In this document: positions 14,704-22,727 of the stretch, in pieces
Numbering within the stretch: the first letter of the stretch is position 1
How the letters are laid out: the number at the start of each line of letters is the position of its first letter
Assembly: GCA_964399345.1 (NCBI GenBank)
Contig: CAYNQE010000003.1
Coordinates: 1-50,020, forward strand
DNA from: UBA2100 sp964399345
Lineage (GTDB): Bacteria; Patescibacteriota; Minisyncoccia; Phycocordibacterales; UBA2100
Length of the DNA stretch: 50,020 nucleotides
Direction of reading: 5' to 3'
Made by a program: the position numbers and the translations under genes
The notes under the pieces: generated by a model
The model's input: the letters and a program-made list of their open reading frames with translations, nothing else
The model's database searches: none
What the model was told of the DNA's origin: nothing

Positions 14704-15387
14704 ATGATGATTTCATTTGAAAAAGTAACCAAATTCTATAACGACGGTCCTGCAGCATTAGACGACGTGAATATAAATATTGAACCCGGAGAGTTTGTTT
14801 CAATCGTAGGACACTCAGGAGCAGGTAAGTCTACATTGTTAAAAATGATTTTTGCAGAAGAACTGCCGAGTGAAGGAAAAATTTTCTATGAATCTAAAGA
14901 TATTTCGGAATTTAAAAAAAGTGATCTGAATAGTTTAAGAAGAAAGATAGGAACTGTTTTTCAAGATTTTAGATTACTTCCAACCAAGACTGTGTATGAG
15001 AACATAGCTTTTGCAATGGAGGCTTCTGGAGCACACGACGAAGATATTGAAGCTGATGTTCCTCATGTTTTAAATCTGGTAGATATTTCTGACAAAATGG
15101 ACAATTTTCCACATGAACTCTCAGGAGGAGAACAGCAGAGAGTTGCAATTGCAAGAGCAATTGTAAATCAGCCTGATGTTGTGGTTGCAGATGAACCTAC
15201 TGGTAACTTAGATCCTATTAGTACATATGAAATAGTTCAGATTCTTAAAAAGATTAATGACCTAGGTACTACTGTAATACTTTCAACACATAACAAAGGA
15301 GTTATTGATTCTCTAGGGAAGAGAGTTATTACAATGGATGAAGGGCGTGTTGCAAGAGACGATGTTAAAGGAACTTACTCACTATAG
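14704..15387 (+). CDS. ftsE: Cell division ATP-binding protein FtsE
   Basis: ABC ATPase that works with FtsX at the septum to control peptidoglycan hydrolases. 227 residues with Walker A GHSGAGKST (about 37-45), signature LSGGEQQRVAIARA (about 138-151), Walker B VVVADEPTGNLD and switch His in STHNKG. A second ATG at 14707 is equally possible. ftsX follows at 15400. The candidate effector of FtsEX is the coiled-coil lytic transglycosylase at 37234. Confidence 0.93.
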   Translation: MMISFEKVTKFYNDGPAALDDVNINIEPGEFVSIVGHSGAGKSTLLKMIFAEELPSEGKIFYESKDISEFKKSDLNSLRRKIGTVFQDFRLLPTKTVYENIAFAMEASGAHDEDIEADVPHVLNLVDISDKMDNFPHELSGGEQQRVAIARAIVNQPDVVVADEPTGNLDPISTYEIVQILKKINDLGTTVILSTHNKGVIDSLGKRVITMDEGRVARDDVKGTYSL

Positions 15388-15399
15388 TATAATTTTGAT

Positions 15400-16338
15400 A
15401 TGAGTTACTGGACTAACATTAAAAGAGTTTCAAGAGCCGGATTTATCGGATTCCTACGCAACGGTTTTGTTTCTTTTGCGACTATTTTGATAATGGCCTT
15501 GATGCTTTTTGTTATAGGTTCAATAATGGTTGCGGGATCCGCACTAGATGCCACTCTAACTCAACTTGAAGAGAAGGTGGATATAAACGTATATTTCTTA
15601 ACTGGTGCTCCTGAGAGCGAAATACTTTCTTTAAGAGACTCTGTCTCACTACTCCCTGAGGTGGACGATGTGGAATACGTAACTCGAGCAGAAGCGCTTG
15701 AGCGGTTCCGTGAGCGTCACAAGAATGATCAGTTAACTCTTCAAGCTCTTGAGGAATTAGATGATAATCCTCTTGGTGCAGCACTTGCTATAAGTGCAAA
15801 AGAGACTAGTCAATATGAAGGCATAGCGAAGTTTCTTGAGAATGAAACAGCTGTTGGCAGTGGAACACAGATTATAGAGAAGGTTAACTATTTCCAAAAT
15901 AAGGCAGCAATAGACAAATTAACTGAAATAATAAGTGCTTCTAAGAGGATGGGAATAGTAGTTACAATATTTTTGATAATAGTATCTGTGTTAATTGTTT
16001 TCAATACGATTAGGTTAGCTATATTTACTACAAAAGATGAAATAGGTGTTATGCAGTTAGTTGGAGCGGCAGATCTATATGTTCAAGGGCCATTTATAAT
16101 TGAGGGTGCGTTATATGGGTTCTCCGGAGGTATGCTCGCTTTAATATTCTTGTACCCTGTTGCTCTATGGCTAGGGCCAGCGTCACAAGCCTTTTTGGGA
16201 ACATTTAATGTGCTTTCATATTACTTAAGTAATCTGGGATGGTTATTCTTTGTACTTGTCGGAACAGGAGTTCTTCTTGGAGCATTTTCAAGCTACATGG
16301 CAGTTGGACGGTATTTGAAGAAGAAGCTAGTAAATTAA
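15400..16338 (+). CDS. ftsX: Cell division protein FtsX
   Basis: Permease-like membrane partner of FtsE. 312 residues: one N-terminal transmembrane helix (about 28-50), an extracytoplasmic domain of about 120 residues (VDINVYFLTGAPESEI onward) and three C-terminal helices with a FtsX/MacB-type core. The gene is 12 nt after ftsE but also has its own TATAAT at 15388-15393, ending 6 nt before the ATG, so it may be expressed both from the ftsE promoter and as a leaderless mRNA. The extracytoplasmic loop is the expected docking site for a hydrolase activator. Confidence 0.93.
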   Translation: MSYWTNIKRVSRAGFIGFLRNGFVSFATILIMALMLFVIGSIMVAGSALDATLTQLEEKVDINVYFLTGAPESEILSLRDSVSLLPEVDDVEYVTRAEALERFRERHKNDQLTLQALEELDDNPLGAALAISAKETSQYEGIAKFLENETAVGSGTQIIEKVNYFQNKAAIDKLTEIISASKRMGIVVTIFLIIVSVLIVFNTIRLAIFTTKDEIGVMQLVGAADLYVQGPFIIEGALYGFSGGMLALIFLYPVALWLGPASQAFLGTFNVLSYYLSNLGWLFFVLVGTGVLLGAFSSYMAVGRYLKKKLVN

Positions 16339-16340
16339 TT

Positions 16341-16835
16341 ATGAAAAAGAATTCGTACCTTCCAGAATTTGTTTATGGAAGCATGGATGGTCTAGTAACC
16401 ACCTTTGCTATTGTTACTGGTTCAATTGGTGCAGCACTTCCAGTTGGGGTTATTTTAGTTATAGGTTTTGCCAACGTTTTGGCAGATGCTTTTTCTATGG
16501 GGGCGTCTAGTTATCTCTCGGCAGTCTCAGAAGAATCTCAGGCTAGTAGGCCTATAAACAAGTCGATTGTAACTTTTGTTTCATTTGTAATCTTAGGATT
16601 AGTGCCACTACTTCCTTTTGTGGCCGCATTCTTTATTCCAGAGTTTGGAGAGTACGCCATAAAAACTTCAGTTATTGCCACATTGGTTGCTTTTGGCGCT
16701 ATAGGATACACATCTGGGTCAGTCTTAGGAAAGAATCCAATACTTACGTCACTACGAAATATATTAATTGGAGGAACGGCAGCATACATTGCCTTCTTTG
16801 TAGGAAGTTCTCTTTCAAAGGTTTTCGGCGTTTAG
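16341..16835 (+). CDS. VIT1/CCC1-family membrane protein, probable metal transporter
   Basis: 164 residues. The start carries YGSMDGLVTTFAIVTGSIGA, the characteristic first helix of the VIT1/CCC1 (vacuolar iron transporter) family, followed by FANVLADAFSMGASSYLS in the second helix. Five membrane helices are expected; the large metal-binding cytosolic domain of the plant protein is short here. Fe(II) or Mn(II) transport is a family inference. I start at 16341, just after ftsX and where the family begins. It overlaps the convergent nuclease gene by 4 nt. Confidence 0.8.
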   Translation: MKKNSYLPEFVYGSMDGLVTTFAIVTGSIGAALPVGVILVIGFANVLADAFSMGASSYLSAVSEESQASRPINKSIVTFVSFVILGLVPLLPFVAAFFIPEFGEYAIKTSVIATLVAFGAIGYTSGSVLGKNPILTSLRNILIGGTAAYIAFFVGSSLSKVFGV

Positions 16836-17698
16836 TATTCGATTGTTATCTCCACAGGGTTGTGATCTGAATGCTTAAATTCAAAATCTAGCGCTTGTAC
16901 ACTATTAACACTAACTCCAGGAGAGCATATAAACCCGTCTATAGTAGCAGTTGTGCTTGTTTGCTTGTCGTAAGGTTTGTTTGTAGAACGAACAGTTGGG
17001 GTTTGTTCACAGTAGTTAATTGTCCACCCCTCTAGAAGGTATTCTTCTGGAAACTTAGTTTCGTATCGGTTTAGAATAGACTCTCCCCGTAGATGCATAT
17101 TCCAGTCGGCACCAATGATCACCTTGTTTCCGTCTTTGTGTAATTTGTTTGCAAAGTTAATAATTTCCCTACATTGGCTTTTGCGTATAATCCCGCCTTT
17201 ATCAAAAGAGGATAGATGCGTGTTTATAACAACAATAGGTTCACCATTTTCTGGAGTTACGTGAGTTGCCAGAAAGTAGTCCTTTCTGTGGAAGATTCTA
17301 TAATACGCCTCACTTTTCTTATACGGAACAGACTGAGTTCTTGTTACTTCGTGTTCATTGTGTACAAAAGTACTAAGTCCGTGTTCGTTTCTTAATATTC
17401 TTAGGAAAAAGGGAAATTTAAAGTTAGAAACAAATTTTGAGCTAAATTCACTCAATGCGTTTTGTACACGGGATTCTAAATTGTGCCAGTAGTTTAAAAT
17501 ACTGCCGTGGGAGATTTCTTGCAGTAGAAAAATATCAGCAGGGTGTGACTCCACTGTTTCTTGGATTCCCTTCATGTTCTTTCGTATTTGTGAGAAAGAG
17601 GAGGGAATTAGTTTTTTGCCACCATCCATTGCAATTTCGGCTTCTGATCCCATTCCTCCAAACCCGACATTCCATGTAACTAATTTAAGTTTTTGCAT
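16832..17698 (-). CDS. Endonuclease/exonuclease/phosphatase (EEP) family protein
   Basis: 288 residues with the EEP fold motifs in order: VTWNVGFGG at the N-terminus, FLLQEIS (metal-binding Glu), INTHLSSFD, IIGADWNMHL and the C-terminal SDHNPVEI with the catalytic Asp-His. It could be a DNase, a sphingomyelinase-like or a phosphoinositide phosphatase; the sequence does not decide. No signal peptide is visible, so it is probably cytoplasmic. It is convergent with the VIT1-like gene. Confidence 0.82.
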   Translation of the reverse strand: MQKLKLVTWNVGFGGMGSEAEIAMDGGKKLIPSSFSQIRKNMKGIQETVESHPADIFLLQEISHGSILNYWHNLESRVQNALSEFSSKFVSNFKFPFFLRILRNEHGLSTFVHNEHEVTRTQSVPYKKSEAYYRIFHRKDYFLATHVTPENGEPIVVINTHLSSFDKGGIIRKSQCREIINFANKLHKDGNKVIIGADWNMHLRGESILNRYETKFPEEYLLEGWTINYCEQTPTVRSTNKPYDKQTSTTATIDGFICSPGVSVNSVQALDFEFKHSDHNPVEITIEY

Positions 17699-17786
17699 GT
17701 GGCCATAATATCAGAAAGGTGTTGAGACACCTAGTTTTATTATAAACATCTAATGGTAAGTACATAGTGTCTGGTATAATGGGTGT

Positions 17787-18488
17787 ATGCACAAATCTTG
17801 GAACAAAGGAAAGACAAAGTTAACGGACGCCTCTGTTAGAAAAATATCAGAGACAATGAAGAGAAAGAAAATAGATAATTTTTCAAAATGGAGGGAAAAG
17901 ATGAAAAAAGAAGGAAAGATAAAGTCTGGTTATCCAGAGCTAAAAAAAGATGGTAATTTGGCAGAATTGTTAGGAGTTGTTTTAGGTGACGGCCATGTTG
18001 GTAAGTTTCCGCGTACAGATGTTTTAAGAATTGTTGGAGATTATAATAAGCCAGGATTTATCGACAGAAGTGCGTGGTTAGTAGAGAAGGTCTTTGATAA
18101 AAAACCAACTATTGCAAAAGTAAAGAATTCTAATGCAGTAACTATAACTATATATGAGAAGTATATTGGCAAAAGACTAGGTATTCCGCATGGAGCTCAA
18201 GGAAACAGGTATATAGGTGTTCCTCGCTGGATTTCTTTGGACGAGAAATGTACAATTCGGTATCTTCGTGGTCTCTACGAAGCAGAGGGGTCGTTTTGTG
18301 TACACAAACCAACATATACTTACAAGCTCACCTTTTCTAATGCTAACGAGTCTATGTTAAACAACGTTGAACGACTTGTTAAAAGACTAGGTTTTCACCC
18401 ACATAGATCTTATAGGCAAATACAAGTTTCTAGAAAAAAAGAAGTATATGAACTAAAGGATTTGTTAAGTTTTAGAGACTATAGTTAA
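17787..18488 (+). CDS. LAGLIDADG homing endonuclease with NUMOD-like N-terminus
   Basis: 233 residues. The N-terminus SWNKGKTKLTDASVRKISETM resembles NUMOD3-type DNA-binding repeats found in homing endonucleases. Two LAGLIDADG-like motifs follow: ELLGVVLGDGH (about residues 59-69) and YLRGLYEAEGSF (about 160-171). It is free-standing, not within an intron or intein. TATAAT at 17775-17780 ends exactly 6 nt before the ATG and there is no Shine-Dalgarno. The stop codon is 2 nt before tRNA-Gln, mirroring the endonuclease next to tRNA-Asp. Sequence similarity between the two enzymes is low by eye. Confidence 0.82.
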   Translation: MHKSWNKGKTKLTDASVRKISETMKRKKIDNFSKWREKMKKEGKIKSGYPELKKDGNLAELLGVVLGDGHVGKFPRTDVLRIVGDYNKPGFIDRSAWLVEKVFDKKPTIAKVKNSNAVTITIYEKYIGKRLGIPHGAQGNRYIGVPRWISLDEKCTIRYLRGLYEAEGSFCVHKPTYTYKLTFSNANESMLNNVERLVKRLGFHPHRSYRQIQVSRKKEVYELKDLLSFRDYS

Positions 18489-18490
18489 TT

Positions 18491-18562
18491 TGCCGGATGG
18501 TGCAATGGTAGTCACGCCAGGTTCTGGTCCTGGAAATGAAGGTTCGAGTCCTTCTCCGGCAG
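18491..18562 (+). tRNA. tRNA-Gln (CTG)
   Basis: Acceptor TGCCGGA/TCCGGCA with a weak U1-A72 pair and discriminator G73, both typical of tRNA-Gln. Anticodon stem CCAGG/CCTGG with loop TTCTGGT, T stem GAAGG/CCTTC with loop TTCGAGT. CCA is not encoded. It directly follows a LAGLIDADG gene, with 2 nt between. Confidence 0.9.
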
Positions 18563-18615
18563 CAACTAAAGGAAATCTGCTATAATTTATATAGTTAGTA
18601 GTTAAATAATAAAAT

Positions 18616-19050
18616 ATGTTTAAAATTCACTCAATAACAGGCCGAATGTTTATCGGCATTAGTATAGGAGCTGTAGTTGGAGTATTAACAATATTATTCT
18701 CTCCGATGTTTGGTTTTCCAGTTCTTAGCATGTTCGGATTTGGAACTCTTCTTACATTTATGCTGATGGGGCTAACACTTGGGACAATGGGCATGTTTGA
18801 TTACCACCCAGTTTTTGGCTTTAAGATGCGATGGTGGATAAGAGGGGCCGTTGCAGGTTTCTTGTTTACCCTTATGTATATATTGCTAGGTTATGAATCT
18901 TTACAAATTCTAATTCAGTCAAATCTAGTGTCTTGGACGGGGTTAACCTCACCATTTTGGGCTCTTATCGATGGAGTAATGATAGGACTATTCATGGGAT
19001 GGATGGAGACAAAATTTGCAGGAGAAGGATCGTCTCTTCCTCTTAAGTAG
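18616..19050 (+). CDS. Small four-helix membrane protein of unknown function
   Basis: 144 residues with hydrophobic segments near 12-32, 38-58, 75-95 and 115-133; many Phe, Met and Gly residues (MFGFGTLLTFMLMGLTLG). No family recognised. TATAAT at 18581-18586 gives a leader of about 22 nt, longer than for most genes here. The end is 4 nt before the EVE-domain gene, so they are probably co-transcribed. Confidence 0.65.
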   Translation: MFKIHSITGRMFIGISIGAVVGVLTILFSPMFGFPVLSMFGFGTLLTFMLMGLTLGTMGMFDYHPVFGFKMRWWIRGAVAGFLFTLMYILLGYESLQILIQSNLVSWTGLTSPFWALIDGVMIGLFMGWMETKFAGEGSSLPLK

Positions 19051-19054
19051 AGGT

Positions 19055-19510
19055 ATGAAATACTGGTTGTTCAAATCTGAACCCAACGCATACAGTATTG
19101 ATGATCTTAAGAAAGACAAGGTAGAGCATTGGGACGGAATACGTAACTATCAGGCACGTAACATGTTACGAGATGACGTGAAAAAGGGAGACGTTGTTCT
19201 CTTCTATCATTCGTCTTGTAAGGTTCCGGGTGCTGTTGGAGTGGCTAGGGTTGTCAGGGAAGGGTATCCCGACCATACATCTTGGGACCCTAAGTCTGAA
19301 CACCCAGATTTAAAAAGTACGGAAGAGAAACCGATTTGGTATATGGTGGATTTAAAGTTTAAAAAGAAACTCAAAGAGATTGTAACTCTTCAAGATATGC
19401 GAGGGATGCCTAAACTAGAAGGTATGAGACTTTTGCAAAGAGGTAATAGGTTGTCTTTGTTTCCAATTTCTAAAAAGCATTTTGATACTATCGTAAAACT
19501 TGGGGGATGA
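19055..19510 (+). CDS. EVE domain protein (modified-base reader fold)
   Basis: 151 residues covering one EVE (PUA-like/YTH-related) domain. It starts MKYWLFKSEPNAYSIDDL and contains WDGIRNYQARNMLR, VLFYHSS and the conserved YMVDLKF strand. EVE domains bind modified bases in DNA or RNA and occur in restriction and housekeeping settings. I start at 19055 because the family begins with the KYWLFKSEP strand; an in-frame ATG at 19016 lies in the previous gene. It overlaps the next gene by 4 nt. Confidence 0.85.
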   Translation: MKYWLFKSEPNAYSIDDLKKDKVEHWDGIRNYQARNMLRDDVKKGDVVLFYHSSCKVPGAVGVARVVREGYPDHTSWDPKSEHPDLKSTEEKPIWYMVDLKFKKKLKEIVTLQDMRGMPKLEGMRLLQRGNRLSLFPISKKHFDTIVKLGG

Positions 19511-19803
19511 AGTATAAGGAAAGATTAAAGGTTTGGATTTTTCCAGGAGAGAGTGCAACTTGGCATTTTGTTGGTTTGGATAAGAAGGAAACTAAAAAAA
19601 TAAGAGAAAAGTTTAAGGAGTTTCGTAGGGGTTTTGGATCTCTTCCGGTTGAGGCTAAAATTGGAGAAACTAAATGGAAAACATCCATTTTCTACAGCAA
19701 AGAGAGTGAACAATATATTTTGCCGCTAAAAGCCGAAGTTCGGCGAAAAGAATTTATACGCGCAGGGGAGATGATTGATTTGGAACTTAAGATTTGCCCG
19801 TAA
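19507..19803 (+). CDS. DUF1905 domain protein
   Basis: 98 residues with the DUF1905 pattern: a start with WIFPGESATWHFVGL, a middle GFGSLPVEAKIGETKWKTSIF and an end YILPLKAEVRRKE. It is a small beta-rich fold of unknown role, often next to nucleic-acid-related genes. It overlaps the EVE gene by 4 nt and the GIY-YIG gene by 1 nt, so the three form a tight operon. Confidence 0.8.
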   Translation: MKYKERLKVWIFPGESATWHFVGLDKKETKKIREKFKEFRRGFGSLPVEAKIGETKWKTSIFYSKESEQYILPLKAEVRRKEFIRAGEMIDLELKICP

Positions 19804-20045
19804 TGTATTTTCTCTACATAATGAGGTGTGAGGACGATTCTCTATACACCGGGATCACAACTGACGTGGAAAGAAGGTTTAAAGAGCACTCTTCAGGAAA
19901 GGGTGGTCATTATACTCGTGCTCATAAGGTTGTAGAGGTTTTGTATGTTGAAGAGTGTGAAAATAGGAGTGAGGCTCAGAAAAGAGAGGCGGAGGTTAAA
20001 AAGTTAAGTAGAGAGGAGAAGTTAAGTTTAATCGCCCGCCCGTAA
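19803..20045 (+). CDS. GIY-YIG nuclease, UPF0213/YhbQ-like
   Basis: 80 residues with a complete small GIY-YIG domain: FLYIMRC as the first strand, SLYTGITTDVERRFKEHSSGKGGHYTR with the catalytic Arg and His region, and a later Glu in NRSEAQKREAEVKKL. Such minimal proteins are DNA nucleases of unclear role. Start at the ATG at 19803, whose A is the last base of the preceding stop codon. The C-terminal codons lie within a GC-rich hairpin. Confidence 0.85.
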   Translation: MYFLYIMRCEDDSLYTGITTDVERRFKEHSSGKGGHYTRAHKVVEVLYVEECENRSEAQKREAEVKKLSREEKLSLIARP

Positions 20046-20063
20046 AGTACGGGGCGGGCGATT
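20030..20063. terminator. GC-rich hairpin between convergent genes
   Basis: AATCGCCCGCC plus CGTA (20030-20044) pair with TACG and GGCGGGCGATT (20048-20063), with one bulged G. It covers the stop codon of the GIY-YIG gene and begins 8 nt beyond the -1-frame end of the minus-strand gene at 20072, so it may terminate both. Confidence 0.6.
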
Positions 20064-20071
20064 AGAAATGG

Positions 20072-20325
20072 TTACTTGCCATGCTTCTTTAGATGAGCAA
20101 GCGCGTGTTCAACAGCGGCTCGATCGTTGGGATTGATTTTTTTTCTGGCTTCCTTGGTGTCTTTTCAATTCCACCAGCAGCATCAAGCTGATCTGCAAGG
20201 GAGCGCAGAGCTGCCTGCGGGGTTTTTTCTTGCGAACTTATATCTGGTCCTCCAGGCATAACACAGCCTATCCAGGCCGCACCGCACAACCAGACGTTCA
20301 CCTTAAAATCTAGGATTTCGCTCAT
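20072..20325 (-). CDS. Small HicB-like protein, possibly frameshifted
   Basis: A 78-residue frame runs from 20325 to 20089. It has a Shine-Dalgarno-like gtgagg before the ATG and a segment ISSQEKTPQAALRSLADQL that resembles the end of HicB antitoxins (SQGDTPEEAL); this match is weak. After a run of eight A (20137-20144 on the plus strand as T8) the frame degrades into a short odd tail. In the -1 frame the sequence continues as KKINPNDRAAVEHALAHLKK to a stop at 20072, just before a hairpin. The phase matches a classical A AAA AAA slippery site. Either programmed frameshifting or a one-base lesion is possible. It is richer in GC than its neighbours. Confidence 0.5.
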
Positions 20326-20404
20326 GGTAACCTCACTTTATTGATTTCATTTTCCGCCATAATGCAACAATAGCTATATTTTGTAAAGGAGATATAATTT
20401 ACTA

Positions 20405-20581
20405 ATGAATACAGAAGAAAAATTAGACGCAATCTACGTTTCAGTAGAAAAAACACGTAAATACTTTCTAGTAGTTATGTGGATTACTATAATAGCTGTA
20501 GTGCTTCCTGTTTTGGGATTGGTTATAGCAATTCCCAAATTTATAAATACATACACGAGTACCCTTGAAGGACTTCTATAA
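20405..20581 (+). CDS. Small single-helix membrane protein
   Basis: 58 residues: a charged N-terminus (MNTEEKLDAIYVSVEKTRKY), one transmembrane helix (FLVVMWITIIAVVLPVLGLV) and a short C-tail (NTYTSTLEGLL). Both an AAAGGAG at 20386-20392 and a TATAAT at 20393-20398 precede it. The TATAAT ends 6 nt before the ATG, so the AGGAG is probably upstream of the transcript. Small proteins of this layout seem common in this group from memory; function unknown. Confidence 0.7.
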   Translation: MNTEEKLDAIYVSVEKTRKYFLVVMWITIIAVVLPVLGLVIAIPKFINTYTSTLEGLL

Positions 20582-20602
20582 TTGTTGTAGAATCTGGCTC
20601 TT

Positions 20603-22078
20603 ATGGCCAGAAACGCAGGAGTAGTAACATTTAATGGTGTCCATTTCGGACACGAAGAAAACAAGCCGATTTTAATCGATGCGAGTTTTTCTCTGCGCCA
20701 TGGTGCAAAACTTACATTGATGGGACAGAACGGTGCTGGTAAGAGTACGTTGTTTGGCCTTATCACAGGAATGTACGAGCCAGACTCAGGAGACGTTAAT
20801 ATAATGCCTCGAAACAACATCGCTATCTCACGACAGGTTATACCACGGGATGAATTAGAGATGACGGTAAGAGGGTTTTTTGAGAAATGTTTTAACGAAA
20901 AGATTTACGATATTGATCCTAGAATCGATACTATTCTTGAAGTAGTTAATCTTTCACAAGGTAAAGACGCAGACGCTTTTAAGGAAAGAATAGTTAATAG
21001 TTTCTCAGGAGGCCAACAAGCTCGTTTGCTTTTGGCGTCTGCTCTAATACAAAATCCAGATATTCTTCTTCTTGATGAGCCTACAAACAATCTTGATAGA
21101 GAGGGAATTGATCATTTAACAGAATTTCTTAAGGAGTATAAGAAAACAGTTATTGTTATCTCACACGATTCAGAGTTTCTAAACGAATTTACACAAGGCG
21201 TATTGTATTTAAGTGTTCAAACCAGAAAGGTGGAACTCTTTAATGGTGACTACAATGATGTTTTAAAAGATATCGCAGCTCAAGTTGAGAAGGAAAAGAG
21301 AAAGAATGCTCAATTAGAAAAAGAAATTCTTGCAAACAAAGAAAAAGCCAACTTCTTTGCACACAAAGGGGGTCAGATGAGAATGGTTGCAAAGAAAATG
21401 AGGGAGAAAGTGGAAGAACACGAAGAGAACAAAGTGGAGGTTAGACGAGAAGATAGAACTATTCGCCCCTTCACTATTCCTACTCAAGAAGACATTGTTC
21501 CTGAAGTTTTAAAACTAACTTCTTACAAAGTCATCCGTAATCACGAACTTAAAGAAGTTAAATGTGACTTAATTCTTAAAAGAGGACGCCACCTTCAGAT
21601 TATTGGTCCTAATGGTGTTGGAAAGACTACATTACTTGAATCTCTTGCCTCAGGAAATGCTGACGGTGAGCAAGTAGCAAAGGGAGTGAAGATTGGGTAT
21701 TACAGACAAGACTTTTCAAACTTAGATTTTAATCAAACTGTTGGACAGTGTCTACTTGGTGTTATGGGTAAAAAGGTTGAGCAAGACATGCGCGCAACTG
21801 CAGCCGGCTTCTTGCTAACTCAGGAAGTTATACATACGAAAATTGGATACTTATCTGAAGGACAGAAGGGGCTAGTAGCACTAGCTAGACTTGTTCTTAT
21901 GCAGCCTGGATTAGTTATTTTTGATGAGCCTACTAACCATATAAACTTCAGGCACATTCCAGTTATTGCCAAGGCTCTGAGTGAGTACAAAGGAACTATG
22001 ATTTTGGTTTCTCACGTTGCTGAATTTGTTGAACAGGTTCGTATTGATGAGATTCTAGATTTAGATAAGAAGAAATAG
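20603..22078 (+). CDS. ABC-F family ATPase
   Basis: 491 residues with two ABC domains and no membrane segment. The first has GQNGAGKST, FSGGQQARLLLASAL and LLLDEPTNNLD. A charged linker (about 220-290) follows, as in ribosome-acting ABC-F proteins. The second has GPNGVGKTT, a degenerate signature LSEGQKGLVALARL and FDEPTNHINF. Such proteins act at the ribosomal E site or in ribosome assembly. The altered second signature may weaken one ATP site. Which subfamily (Uup, EttA, YdiF) is not clear. Confidence 0.87.
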   Translation: MARNAGVVTFNGVHFGHEENKPILIDASFSLRHGAKLTLMGQNGAGKSTLFGLITGMYEPDSGDVNIMPRNNIAISRQVIPRDELEMTVRGFFEKCFNEKIYDIDPRIDTILEVVNLSQGKDADAFKERIVNSFSGGQQARLLLASALIQNPDILLLDEPTNNLDREGIDHLTEFLKEYKKTVIVISHDSEFLNEFTQGVLYLSVQTRKVELFNGDYNDVLKDIAAQVEKEKRKNAQLEKEILANKEKANFFAHKGGQMRMVAKKMREKVEEHEENKVEVRREDRTIRPFTIPTQEDIVPEVLKLTSYKVIRNHELKEVKCDLILKRGRHLQIIGPNGVGKTTLLESLASGNADGEQVAKGVKIGYYRQDFSNLDFNQTVGQCLLGVMGKKVEQDMRATAAGFLLTQEVIHTKIGYLSEGQKGLVALARLVLMQPGLVIFDEPTNHINFRHIPVIAKALSEYKGTMILVSHVAEFVEQVRIDEILDLDKKK

Positions 22079-22360
22079 TTATGTAAATAGGTTTGAATGA
22101 TTTCCTATATTTACGAGTGTTAGTGTAAGTACGTCGTTGTCAATTTTGTAAATTAGTAAAATATCCGGTGATATGTGACATTCTCTGTATCTTGCAAGCA
22201 CCCCCATTAATTTATGATCTTTGTATTTTCTGTCTAATTTCTGCTTTGTTGCTAGTTGTTCAGCTATATGGATAAAAACTTTTCGGTTGAATCCTTTGTG
22301 TTTAGATACTCTTTTGTATGATTTTTTAAAACGTCTAGACCGTACGATTGTAAGCTGCAT
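22079..22360 (-). CDS. yafQ: Type II toxin YafQ (RelE superfamily mRNA interferase)
   Basis: 93 residues. The C-terminal half has the YafQ signature: KDHKLMGVLARYRECHISPD followed by LLIYKID and IGNHSNLF. The His and Asp/Arg residues of the YafQ active site are visible. It should cleave mRNA on the ribosome when free of antitoxin. It starts 2 nt after the DinJ-like gene, in the usual antitoxin-first order. Confidence 0.85.
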   Translation of the reverse strand: MQLTIVRSRRFKKSYKRVSKHKGFNRKVFIHIAEQLATKQKLDRKYKDHKLMGVLARYRECHISPDILLIYKIDNDVLTLTLVNIGNHSNLFT

Positions 22361-22362
22361 GG

Positions 22363-22641
22363 TTAATTTTCCAAATCTAGCATAAGCTCTTTAACTGTAG
22401 AAAACTTCCCCCCTTCCCTCCCTGCATTTTCAGCTTCTTTCACCATTTCATTTTCTTGCTCGATTGTAAAACCATTTTCTGTTCGTAGGTTAAGAGGGAT
22501 AGATTGAGTGATTACAACATTATTAAGGAATAGCTTAATAGCACTAGAAAGATCAATCCCCAATTCTTCAAGGGTTTTTCTAGCTTCCTTTTTTGTTTTT
22601 GCGTCAACTCGAATTTGTATTGTTGATTGTGCCATTTTCAT
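22363..22641 (-). CDS. dinJ: Antitoxin of the RelB/DinJ family
   Basis: 92 residues. The N-terminal ribbon-helix-helix (STIQIRVDAKTKKEARKTLEELGIDLSSAIKLFL) is the DNA-binding and autoregulation domain; the acidic tail should wrap the YafQ toxin. The start at 22641 is chosen because a strong promoter (TTGACA-16-TAATAT) ends exactly 6 nt before it; the ATG 6 nt further in (MAQS) is an alternative. It forms a compact operon with yafQ. Confidence 0.85.
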   Translation of the reverse strand: MKMAQSTIQIRVDAKTKKEARKTLEELGIDLSSAIKLFLNNVVITQSIPLNLRTENGFTIEQENEMVKEAENAGREGGKFSTVKELMLDLEN

Positions 22642-22647
22642 ATATTT

Positions 22648-22675
22648 ATATTAGCAGGCGTAGTGACACTGTCAA
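22648..22675 (-). promoter_or_regulatory. Promoter of the dinJ-yafQ operon
   Basis: On the minus strand TTGACA (22675-22670), a 16-nt spacer and TAATAT (22653-22648). This is one of the closest matches to consensus in the window and predicts transcription starting at the A of the ATG. Confidence 0.75.
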
Positions 22676-22687
22676 TACAATCGGCAC

Positions 22688-22725
22688 AAAAACCAACGGC
22701 TCACCTAGGTGAGCCGTTGGTTTTT
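22688..22725. terminator. Terminator of the DEAD-box helicase gene
   Basis: A perfect 18-bp hairpin AAAAACCAACGGCTCACC/GGTGAGCCGTTGGTTTTT with a 2-nt loop. It lies 2 nt beyond the helicase stop codon and upstream of the toxin-antitoxin promoter. It can work in both directions. Confidence 0.88.
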
Positions 22726-22727
22726 CT

